NCBI GenBank assembly: GCA_030654205.1
Contig: JAURXW010000245.1
Coordinates: 1-8,786 of the forward strand
DNA from: Bacteriovorax sp.
GTDB lineage: Bacteria > Bdellovibrionota > Bacteriovoracia > Bacteriovoracales > Bacteriovoracaceae
Reading direction: 5' to 3'
DNA length: 8,786 nucleotides
In this document: positions 1 to 5,993 of the stretch, piece after piece
Position numbering within the stretch: the first letter of the stretch is position 1
Layout: every line of letters starts with the position of its first letter
Program-made: the position numbers and the translations under genes
Notes under the pieces: model-generated
What the model was told of the DNA's origin: nothing
Seen by the model: the letters and a program-made list of their open reading frames with translations, nothing else
Databases searched by the model: none

Positions 1-259
1 TTCAAAAAGAAAAGACGAAGACTATACAACAGAAGATGAAGACTTTCAGCTTCATCGCAGAGGCCGCTACGTTGAATTTAACTTGCTTCATGACCGCGGA
101 ACGATGTTTGGGCTTAAAACCAATGGGCGCACGGATTCTATTTTAATATCTCTGCCAGCGCGTGCAAAATTTTCTTATAAATATAAACCTGCCCTAGGCT
201 CTCCTCATGAAGAGATGATGAAGTATTATTTTGCTGAAAATAATTTAGGCCTAAAATGA
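1..259 (+). CDS. hemF: Oxygen-dependent coproporphyrinogen III oxidase, C-terminal end (partial)
   Basis: The frame is open from base 2 and gives the last 85 residues, ending at TGA 257-259; the start lies before the window. HemF decarboxylates two propionate side chains of coproporphyrinogen III with O2 to give protoporphyrinogen IX, a late step of haem synthesis in the cytoplasm. The fragment carries the C-terminal signature of the family: RRGRYVEFNLLHDRG, then FGLKTNGRTDSILISLP, followed by a short tail containing AGSPHEEMM. Recognition is by motif memory and is strong because this block is highly conserved. The stop codon overlaps the start of the next gene as ATGA, so the two are probably translated from one message with coupling. 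Use of HemF rather than the oxygen-independent enzyme suggests growth with oxygen, although a second enzyme could be elsewhere in the genome. Confidence 0.93.
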   Translation, partial: SKRKDEDYTTEDEDFQLHRRGRYVEFNLLHDRGTMFGLKTNGRTDSILISLPARAKFSYKYKPALGSPHEEMMKYYFAENNLGLK

Positions 260-1146
260 TCTTGAATATTATTCTCTTAACATTCTCAACCGCCATTTGG
301 GGGTTTGGGTTTATTGCAACTCGATGGACCTTCCAGGCCTTGGATCCTGTGTGGTCCCACGCTCTAAGATTTGCTTTGGCCGGGCTTTTGAGCTTGCCGT
401 TTCTTGTCTATAAAAAATCATTTTGGCGAAAAAATAATATTCTTAAAAAGGCGATGATCAGCTCGATTTTTCTTTTGGGAACTCTTCTTTTTCAAACATT
501 AGGTTTAAGCACCACGACAGTGGCCAAGAGTGGATTTATTACTACACTGTATGCATTATTTATTCCTCTCTCCATGATGGCGCTAACAGGTAGAAAATAC
601 CGGACATCATTTTGGTTTTTGATTTTAATGGCACTCATAGGAATGGCACTCATGTGCAACCTTGAGGTCAAAGATTTGAACACTGGTGATTTATTAACTT
701 TATTATGTGCGGTTTTTGCGGCCTTTCATATTATCTATATTGGCAAAGTTGCAAACTCAATAGAGTCGGCCGTGGAGTTTAATTTTTTACAAAATTTTTT
801 TGTGGGAATATTTTCGGTCAGCATTGCTTTTATTTTTAAAGGCCCTGTCGGGCTTTCTATCTTGGCCGATTATCATAGTGAGGCTTTCAGAGGATTAATT
901 TTTCTGGGGGTATTTTCCAGCATGATTGCTTTTACAATTCAAGTAGTCGCCCAGAAAAAAATTCCAGTTCATATTGCAGGTTTAATTTTTTTAATGGAGT
1001 CTCCGTTCGCAGCGATGTTTGGATATTTTGTATTCAGAGAATTATTAAATCCATTGAATATATTGGGGGCAGGATTAATTATGCTTTCAGTAATACTAGT
1101 ACCAGTTCTTGGAAGAGAAGTGACTACTCCACAGAGCAAAATCTAG
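256..1146 (+). CDS. EamA/DMT-family ten-helix inner-membrane permease
   Basis: This is a 296-residue, very hydrophobic protein with the drug/metabolite transporter layout: two tandem EamA repeats at about residues 2-135 and 143-287, each with around five helices. The first repeat opens with FSTAIWGFGFIATRW. The second ends with the typical GLIFLMESPFAAMFGYF and a FRELLNPLNILGAGLIM block, where an acidic residue and a proline precede the last helix. Length is usual for the family. Substrates of this family range over amino acids, nucleotides, sugars and metabolites and cannot be read from sequence. The ATG at 256 overlaps the hemF TGA as ATGA; an AGG six bases upstream inside hemF could serve as a weak ribosome site, so coupled translation is likely. 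A role in moving a porphyrin or haem precursor is only a guess from position. The stop lies inside an inverted repeat at 1120-1157. Confidence 0.9.
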   Translation: MILNIILLTFSTAIWGFGFIATRWTFQALDPVWSHALRFALAGLLSLPFLVYKKSFWRKNNILKKAMISSIFLLGTLLFQTLGLSTTTVAKSGFITTLYALFIPLSMMALTGRKYRTSFWFLILMALIGMALMCNLEVKDLNTGDLLTLLCAVFAAFHIIYIGKVANSIESAVEFNFLQNFFVGIFSVSIAFIFKGPVGLSILADYHSEAFRGLIFLGVFSSMIAFTIQVVAQKKIPVHIAGLIFLMESPFAAMFGYFVFRELLNPLNILGAGLIMLSVILVPVLGREVTTPQSKI

Positions 1147-1157
1147 GAAGTAGTCAC
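1120..1157. terminator. Inverted repeat between convergent genes, possible weak terminator
   Basis: GTGACTACT (1120-1128) and AGTAGTCAC (1149-1157) are perfect 9-bp complements around a 20-base loop; allowing one bulged A, the stem extends by CC/GG. The loop contains the permease stop codon TAG (1144-1146). The opposing lipoprotein gene ends 13 bases beyond. Position between convergent genes suits a shared terminator. However, no proper U-tract follows on either strand (GATTATAAAA on +, TTCTCTTCC on -), so intrinsic termination is uncertain. Confidence 0.4.
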
Positions 1158-1169
1158 GATTATAAAAAA

Positions 1170-1811
1170 TTACGGATTGTATTTTTTGTATACACCCATC
1201 ATTTTAGATTTTGTAGCACCAGTTAAATTAATCATAAGCAAGATACCAGAGTTTTCACCTTTTTCATCGTTACCAACAAGTGAAACTGTTCCCGCTGCTT
1301 TTGCATTCATATAATATCTAAAGCTCGCAATTGCTCCATCAACTCCAACGATTGCTGGAACAAAAATACCAAATGTATCTTTACCTAAGTAAAATGACAT
1401 ATTATGAAATTTCTCAATAGAGAAGGCCACTGCTGGAAGTGCTCCGCCGCTAACACCTGGAATATTTCTTCCACCAGGAAGTTTTTGTGGCTCAAGAGTA
1501 TCTAGACCACCATCAACAATATCTTTTAGTGATATTGAAATACTCATAAGAGTTCCTGAAGACTGAATATCTGGAGAAATTTCTAAATAAGAATATTTAT
1601 ATTTTGGAATATTATAACGAAGTCCTCCGTCCAATTGAACATTTTCAAAGACCATCGAAATAAGAAGGTTATCTTGAAGAAGAGTAACGTTTGGCCCTTG
1701 AACTCCAGCAATTTGAATATTTGCTGAACTGTTGTTACCACATGATGTAGCAAAGCCAAGTGAAGAGATAGCGATAGCAGCGACTAATACCTTTTTCCAT
1801 TTATTCAACAT
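1170..1811 (-). CDS. Predicted lipoprotein of unknown function
   Basis: This is a 213-residue protein with a lipoprotein signal: MLNKWKK, a hydrophobic stretch at residues 8-20, then FATSC with the likely lipidated cysteine at position 24, followed by GNNSSAN. The -3 residue is Ala, which is acceptable but not the most typical. No Asp follows the cysteine at +2, so outer-membrane sorting is possible if Lol rules like those of E. coli apply. The mature part is rich in glycine, serine and alternating hydrophobic residues and looks beta-rich (for example VTLLQDNLLISMVFENVQL and TLMSISISL). It has no cysteine other than the lipidated one and no enzyme motif I recognise. The start is supported by AGGAG (1821-1825 on the complement) nine bases upstream. 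It may be cotranscribed with the small ORF 82 bases upstream. Confidence 0.85.
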   Translation of the reverse strand: MLNKWKKVLVAAIAISSLGFATSCGNNSSANIQIAGVQGPNVTLLQDNLLISMVFENVQLDGGLRYNIPKYKYSYLEISPDIQSSGTLMSISISLKDIVDGGLDTLEPQKLPGGRNIPGVSGGALPAVAFSIEKFHNMSFYLGKDTFGIFVPAIVGVDGAIASFRYYMNAKAAGTVSLVGNDEKGENSGILLMINLTGATKSKMMGVYKKYNP

Positions 1812-1868
1812 AAAAATGTTCTCCTGTTGAGATTGAGATCCGTTTTGCGATCTGATTTATTTGTGAAT

Positions 1869-1881
1869 TAGTTCGGAACTA
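1869..1881. repeat. Short palindrome in the leader of the lipoprotein gene
   Basis: TAGTTC-G-GAACTA is a perfect 6-bp dyad around one central base, in the 82 bases between the small ORF and the lipoprotein start. It could be a repressor half-site pair or a small hairpin. No good promoter overlaps it on the - strand: TTGCCT followed 17 bases later by CAAATA is poor. The function is unknown and chance occurrence cannot be excluded. Confidence 0.25.
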
Positions 1882-1893
1882 GGCAAAAAAATC

Positions 1894-2043
1894 TTAGTGC
1901 TTATTTTCAACACGAAGCTTTTTTTTAATCTGATCGATGATTTCTTCATCACTTAGATTAGGTTGTTGAGTTTTTTGATCGGAAATCATTGACTCGATTT
2001 TGGTGATAATCTCTAACAGGAGAGTGCAGTTTTGAACGATCAT
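1894..2043 (-). CDS. Small 49-residue ORF of unknown function, possible leader or microprotein
   Basis: An ATG at 2043-2041 opens a 49-codon frame ending in TAA at 1894. It is preceded by AGGAGG (2048-2053 on the complement) four bases from the ATG, a full-strength but slightly close Shine-Dalgarno. The protein begins MIVQNCTLLLEIITKIESM, continues with a polar stretch rich in Gln, and ends in NLSDEEIIDQIKKKLRVE, which looks like an amphipathic helix. It has no signal peptide, no membrane span and a single cysteine (residue 6). I recognise no family. A near-consensus promoter sits just upstream, and the ribosome site lies in an inverted repeat with codons 8-11 of the ORF. It could be a real small protein or a regulatory leader for the lipoprotein. 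Evidence for translation is the ribosome site and open frame only. Confidence 0.6.
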   Translation of the reverse strand: MIVQNCTLLLEIITKIESMISDQKTQQPNLSDEEIIDQIKKKLRVENKH

Positions 2044-2058
2044 AGATCCTCCTGTTAG
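2013..2058 (-). promoter_or_regulatory. Candidate Shine-Dalgarno-sequestering hairpin of the small ORF
   Basis: In the - strand transcript, CTAACAGGAG (2058-2049), which contains most of the ribosome site, is perfectly complementary to CTCCTGTTAG (2022-2013) inside codons 8-11 of the small ORF. The stem is 10 bp plus one possible G-U pair, and the start codon lies in the roughly 26-base loop. Such a fold would hide the ribosome site. If transcription starts near 2053, as the nearby promoter predicts, the 5' arm would be cut short; the full stem would then form only in RNA reading through from suf. The structure is deduced by eye and was not folded. Confidence 0.4.
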
Positions 2059-2059
2059 T

Positions 2060-2087
2060 ATTATGAATTAAAAGTTTGATATGTCAA
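2060..2087 (-). promoter_or_regulatory. Candidate sigma-70 promoter for the small ORF (and possibly the lipoprotein)
   Basis: On the - strand, a perfect -35 box TTGACA (2087-2082) is followed after 16 bases by CATAAT (2065-2060), five of six to the -10 consensus. The start point is predicted near 2053, so the 5' leader would be only about ten bases and begin at the Shine-Dalgarno. The -35 box lies in the loop and 3' arm of the hairpin at 2064-2099. AT-rich sequence gives chance matches, but a perfect -35 at a proper distance from a ribosome site makes this one credible. Confidence 0.5.
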
Positions 2088-2099
2088 ACTTTTAATTCA
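2064..2099 (-). terminator. 16-bp perfect hairpin just after the suf operon, likely terminator
   Basis: TGAATTAAAAGTTTGA (2064-2079) and its exact complement (2084-2099) flank a 4-base loop. The hairpin begins two bases after the nfu stop codon (TAG, 2104-2102), the usual place for the end of an operon. The stem is mostly A-T; its 3' arm has a TTTT run, but no U-tract follows, only TAATAC. It may work as a terminator, as a 3' stabiliser of the suf message, or as a DNA palindrome bound by a regulator, since a promoter overlaps it. Confidence 0.55.
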
Positions 2100-2101
2100 C
2101 T

Positions 2102-2683
2102 CTAAAATTCAGGCGCAATATAAACTTCAATTTCTGGATTCAATTCGTCTCTCAAGATAGACTTAATTGCTTCGAGCGTTCCAGTCGTAGAACTAGGGCA
2201 AGTGCCACAGGCCCCTTGGTATTTAACCATTAAAATATTATCTTGGTAGGTCAATGCTTGGATATCTCCACCATCGCCCTGAAGGCCTGGTCTGATAGTT
2301 TTATCTAAGATGGCCTCAATTTGTTGAAGCTCCGGAGATAGTGCATTCCTGCGATCAGCTTCAGGATTCGGTTCATTGTAATCAGGATTATGGGTTGGCA
2401 TAAATTCTTTTAAAACAGACATAATATTGGCCTCAACACTATCCCAGTCTTCATAGGAAAACTTTGTGACCGCTATGACATTTTCAAAAAAATGCAATTG
2501 ATCCACTCCACGAACTTTAAATATTTCTAAGGCAAGTTGGTTATCCTTACATTCTGTTGGCGACTTGTAAGTTGAGTTGCCCACATTCTTAACAGGAGTA
2601 TTTAAAATAAATTTTAAAGCATTTGGGTTAGGAGTTGGTTGAATATCTATGTCTAGTTCGAAATCTTTGTTAGTTGCTTCCAT
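2102..2683 (-). CDS. nfu: Nfu-type iron-sulfur cluster carrier (Nfu_N plus NifU C-terminal domain)
   Basis: This 193-residue cytoplasmic protein has two domains. The first, at about residues 11-97, is an Nfu_N domain opening with PTPNPNALKF, its hallmark. The second, at about 118-188, is a NifU C-terminal domain with LQGDGGDIQAL and the cluster-binding CGTC at C159 and C162. A dimer holding a 4Fe-4S cluster between the two CxxC motifs is the known state of the family; the protein receives clusters from the scaffold and hands them to apo-enzymes. The architecture resembles mitochondrial NFU1 more than E. coli NfuA, whose N-terminal domain is a degenerate A-type fold. As last gene of the suf operon, 17 bases after sufS, it probably fills the carrier role of the absent SufA. 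The start is supported by AGAAGG seven bases upstream (2691-2696 on the complement). Confidence 0.93.
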   Translation of the reverse strand: MEATNKDFELDIDIQPTPNPNALKFILNTPVKNVGNSTYKSPTECKDNQLALEIFKVRGVDQLHFFENVIAVTKFSYEDWDSVEANIMSVLKEFMPTHNPDYNEPNPEADRRNALSPELQQIEAILDKTIRPGLQGDGGDIQALTYQDNILMVKYQGACGTCPSSTTGTLEAIKSILRDELNPEIEVYIAPEF

Positions 2684-2700
2684 ATATTTTCCTTCTAAAA

Positions 2701-3915
2701 TTATAATAAAAATTCACAAGCTTTTTTTACCGCATTAATAAAGATATCGATTTCTTCTTTGGTATTATAAAAAGCAAACGAAGCTCTCGCGGCGGCCGTA
2801 CAATTAAATCTTTTCAATAAAGGCTGAGTACAATGATGACCTGTGCGAATGGCCACTCCTTCTTTATCAAGGATTGTGCCCAAGTCATGAGGGTGGATTC
2901 CATCAATTAAAAAAGAAAGCACACCTGATTTAAGAGTTGCTTCACCAATAATTCGTACACCTTTTATTTTTTTAATCTCAAGAGTTGCGTAGGCCAAAAG
3001 TTCATGTTCTCTTTTGGCTATTTCAGTAAGACCTATAGAATTTAAATAATCAAGCGAGTATTTAAAAGCTATGACCTCTGCAATCGCAGGGGTTCCGGCC
3101 TCAAATTTATTTGGTAGCACATTATAAGTCGTTTTCTCAAAAGTGACTTCTGAAATCATCGCTCCACCACCTTGGTAGGGTGGCATAAGGTTAAGCAGCT
3201 CTTCTTTTCCATACAAAAATCCAAGTGCATTTGGTCCAAAAACCTTATGAGCTGAAAAAACTAAAAAATCACAATCAAGATCCTGAACGTCAACTTTCAT
3301 ATGTGCAATTGATTGAGCTGCATCCACACAAAATTTTGCTCCCACGGCATGAGCATCGTGAATCATTTCTTTAATTGGATTAACCGTTCCCAGAGTATTG
3401 GAGATATGAGTAATCGAGACAATTTTAGTTTTAAAATTGAGGAGTTTTTTGTATTCAACAAGATCAATATTTCCAAGATCATCTATTGGAGCAACTATTA
3501 GTTTTGCACCAGTTGTTTCTGCAATCATTTGCCAAGGAACAATATTTGAATGATGTTCCATAAATGAAATTAAAATTTCATCTCCTGGATTTAAAAATTT
3601 CTTCCCAAAAGATTGGGCCAAAAGATTAATTGATTCAGTCGTGCCTTTTGTGTAAATCACTTCATAAGAGTCGCGTGCATTGATGAGTTTTTGAACAGCT
3701 AGTCTTGTTTCTTCAAACTGCCGAGTTCCCATTTCCGAAAGCGTATGAACACCTCGGTGGACGTTGGCCACTTGATGGGCATAGTGATTGGCAATTGCAT
3801 CGATCATTATTTGGGGCTTTAAAGTAGTAGCCGCATTATCAAGATAAACCAGTGGGTGATTGTTCACTTGGGTTTGTAGTTGTGGGAAGTCTTTTCTTAT
3901 TTCATTTATATTCAT
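2701..3915 (-). CDS. sufS: Cysteine desulfurase SufS (group II, PLP-dependent)
   Basis: This 404-residue enzyme converts L-cysteine to alanine and leaves a persulfide on its active cysteine for cluster assembly. It is a fold-type I PLP enzyme: YLDNAATTLKP at residues 24-34, HHSN at 121-124 with the ring-stacking histidine, the PLP lysine K224 in FSAHK, and the substrate block FEAGTPA at 271-277. The catalytic cysteine is C362 in RTGHHCTQPL, the SufS/CsdA form with a short loop rather than the longer loop of IscS. Length matches E. coli SufS (406). Group II enzymes are slow without a sulfur acceptor such as SufE or SufU, and neither is encoded in this window. It sits 11 bases after sufD with only a weak ribosome site (AAAGAAAA), which suggests translation depends partly on ribosomes finishing sufD. 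Confidence 0.96.
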   Translation of the reverse strand: MNINEIRKDFPQLQTQVNNHPLVYLDNAATTLKPQIMIDAIANHYAHQVANVHRGVHTLSEMGTRQFEETRLAVQKLINARDSYEVIYTKGTTESINLLAQSFGKKFLNPGDEILISFMEHHSNIVPWQMIAETTGAKLIVAPIDDLGNIDLVEYKKLLNFKTKIVSITHISNTLGTVNPIKEMIHDAHAVGAKFCVDAAQSIAHMKVDVQDLDCDFLVFSAHKVFGPNALGFLYGKEELLNLMPPYQGGGAMISEVTFEKTTYNVLPNKFEAGTPAIAEVIAFKYSLDYLNSIGLTEIAKREHELLAYATLEIKKIKGVRIIGEATLKSGVLSFLIDGIHPHDLGTILDKEGVAIRTGHHCTQPLLKRFNCTAAARASFAFYNTKEEIDIFINAVKKACEFLL

Positions 3916-3926
3916 AAATTTTCTTT

Positions 3927-5183
3927 TTAATTTAACAAAGCACCGGATTTAAAAGTTTCAATAAGCATCGTTTCAGCAAATTTTCTAATTGCTAAGTTTT
4001 CAATTTTTAAAATAACATCCATCCCAAAGCCCATACAGAGCATTCTGCGAGCATGCTCTTTTGGTATTCCTCTAGATTCCAGATAGAATTCTTCATCTTT
4101 TGATAACTGTCCGACTGTGGCCCCGTGAGAGCATTTTACATCGTCGGCATGAACGAGCAGTTGAGGACGGGTATCAATATGGGCCATTTTTGAAAGGATT
4201 AAATTTTTATTTAATTGCGAAGATGCAGATTGTTGTGCGTCTTTATTAATAATAATTTTTCCGGTGAAAATTCCATGAGAACTTCCAGCTAAAATACCTT
4301 TGAATAACTGCTCAGAAGTTGTATGAGGAGCAACGTGGGTAATGGTAGAAAAAACATCGGTATGTTCTGAGTTTTTTAGAGCATATAACCCGTGCACTGA
4401 GGTCTGTGCACCTGCTTGGTTGAGCAAAATATTAATATTATGTCGAGCTGTCAAATTTCCATAATCAAGGGTCATAGATTTAAAAATTGCATCACGGTCT
4501 ACTCTTGCTTCAGTTAATCCAATATGAACAGCTTCACTTGCTTCTGATTGAATTTTGACATGCTCAATTTGAGAATTAGGTAAAAGATTAAATTTTGTCA
4601 CAGCGTTAGTTGTATACTGCAATTTGTTTTTAGAGGTACTGGTAAAAAATTCCAAGAAACTAACCTTTGAATTTTCATGAGTCGTTATTGTCAGTCTAGG
4701 AGAAATTATTTTGTTCACTCCAACGTCATCAACTAAATGTATGATGCTGATTGGAAAATCAAGAACAGTATTTTTTAAAACTTTAAGCGATAGAGGAGAC
4801 AGTGCTACCCCAAAGTTTAATGAATCAAAAGTGTCGTAAAAATTAGCTTCTATACAAAGCGCATCCAACTCAACTCCAGCTGGAAGTACGGAAAGAAATT
4901 TATTAAAAATTCCATTGTTAAAAATAATCATTCCGCGCTGATCAATTATATTTTTTGGAAGATCATGAATGATACTTTCTTGCTGATCATAAAAGCGAGG
5001 TGCTAAATTTTTTGCAATACTAGTATACTTCCAATCTTCATTTTTCTTGGAAGGAATACCTAGTGAATCAAAATGGAGTTGAGCATTTCTCATCGCACTT
5101 TGATAACTTGGGCTTAAGTCATGGGCCTTCTTTAATATGGCCTCAGAGTTTTTTAAGAGCTCGGCCTTTAATATATTTTCCAT
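3927..5183 (-). CDS. sufD: SufD, partner of SufB in the SufBCD scaffold complex
   Basis: This 418-residue protein pairs with SufB; with two SufC ATPases they form the cytoplasmic SufBC2D complex that builds Fe-S clusters. The N-terminal helical part (residues 1-60) contains the typical NEDWKYT. A long beta-helix core follows, and the C-terminal signature is DDVKCSHGATVGQL (347-360), then FYLESRGI. C351 and H353 align by motif with E. coli C358 and H360; the latter is reported as needed for cluster formation at the SufB-SufD interface. Length is close to E. coli SufD (423). The ATG follows the sufC stop by two bases and its ribosome site lies inside sufC, so the two are probably coupled. The N-terminal half is more divergent than the C-terminal half, as usual for SufD. 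Confidence 0.95.
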   Translation of the reverse strand: MENILKAELLKNSEAILKKAHDLSPSYQSAMRNAQLHFDSLGIPSKKNEDWKYTSIAKNLAPRFYDQQESIIHDLPKNIIDQRGMIIFNNGIFNKFLSVLPAGVELDALCIEANFYDTFDSLNFGVALSPLSLKVLKNTVLDFPISIIHLVDDVGVNKIISPRLTITTHENSKVSFLEFFTSTSKNKLQYTTNAVTKFNLLPNSQIEHVKIQSEASEAVHIGLTEARVDRDAIFKSMTLDYGNLTARHNINILLNQAGAQTSVHGLYALKNSEHTDVFSTITHVAPHTTSEQLFKGILAGSSHGIFTGKIIINKDAQQSASSQLNKNLILSKMAHIDTRPQLLVHADDVKCSHGATVGQLSKDEEFYLESRGIPKEHARRMLCMGFGMDVILKIENLAIRKFAETMLIETFKSGALLN

Positions 5184-5185
5184 AA

Positions 5186-5980
5186 TTATGATCTCGTAAG
5201 ATTCTTTTCTTCAAATTCTTTAATAACCCATTCGTAACCTTTTTCTTCCAGCTCGAAGGCAAGCTCTTTTCCACCAGATCGAATAATTTGTCCTTGATAT
5301 AAAACATGAACATGATCGGGAACGATATAATCGAGAAGGCGTTGGTAATGAGTCACCAAAATCGTAGCATTGTAGCGGCTCTTAAGGGCGTTAACACCTT
5401 TGGCAACAATTTTTAAAGCATCTATGTCTAGACCTGAATCAGTTTCATCTAATAAGGCCAATCTGGGGTTGAGGACTGCCATTTGAAGGATTTCATTTTT
5501 CTTTTTTTCACCGCCAGAAAATCCGGTATTGACTGGTCGATCAAGAAAACTTTCATTCATTTCTAATAATTCAAGCTTAGGTGCCAGAAATTTTCTAAAA
5601 TCCGAAGCATTCATTTCAGGTGCGCCATTAAATTTACATGTTTCATTGAAGGCCTCATGTAAAAAAGTAAAATTAGTAACACCTGGAATTTCTACGGGGT
5701 ATTGAAACCCTAAAAAAATTCCACTTTTGGCCCGTTCATCTGCTTCAAGTTCAAACAGATTTCGGTCTTTGGCATTTATTTTAAAAGTAATACTTCCTTC
5801 TGTAACATTGAAGGCCGGATGACCTGCGATAATTTTTGAAAGAGTACTTTTTCCTGAACCGTTAGGTCCCATAATGGCATGAACTTCACCTGCTTTTACT
5901 GACAGATTAATTCCTTTTAAAATTTCTTTGGTCTCTCCGTTAGCGTCTATACTGGCGTGGAGATTTTTAATTTCAATCAT
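5186..5980 (-). CDS. sufC: SufC, ABC-type ATPase of the SufBCD complex
   Basis: This 264-residue soluble ABC ATPase drives the shape change of SufB-SufD during cluster assembly; it has no membrane partner. Motifs in order: Walker A GPNGSGKST (38-46), a Q-loop at GFQYP (91-95), the signature FSGGEKKKNEI (154-164), Walker B LALLDETDSGLD (174-185) with D178 and E179, and the switch histidine H211 in VTHYQRLL. FSGGEKK in place of the usual LSGGQ and the DETDSGLD form are typical of SufC. It is slightly longer than E. coli SufC (248), with a charged tail FEEKNLTRS. The gap after sufB is 13 bases; AAAGGA (5989-5994 on the complement) eight bases upstream supports the start and touches the sufB stop codon. 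Confidence 0.97.
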   Translation of the reverse strand: MIEIKNLHASIDANGETKEILKGINLSVKAGEVHAIMGPNGSGKSTLSKIIAGHPAFNVTEGSITFKINAKDRNLFELEADERAKSGIFLGFQYPVEIPGVTNFTFLHEAFNETCKFNGAPEMNASDFRKFLAPKLELLEMNESFLDRPVNTGFSGGEKKKNEILQMAVLNPRLALLDETDSGLDIDALKIVAKGVNALKSRYNATILVTHYQRLLDYIVPDHVHVLYQGQIIRSGGKELAFELEEKGYEWVIKEFEEKNLTRS

Positions 5981-5993
5981 AACTATTTTCCTT

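Noticed and set aside
492..683. 63-codon open frame antisense to the permease
   Set aside because: It lies entirely within a conserved membrane protein gene on the other strand, with no supporting start signal.
1832..1856. Near-repeat GATC-containing segments before the lipoprotein gene
   Set aside because: The arms GATCCG and GCGATC do not pair cleanly, and the stem would be only four to five base pairs.
3313..3501. 62-codon open frame on the + strand inside sufS
   Set aside because: It is wholly antisense to a well-conserved enzyme, with no ribosome site and composition that mirrors the sufS codons.
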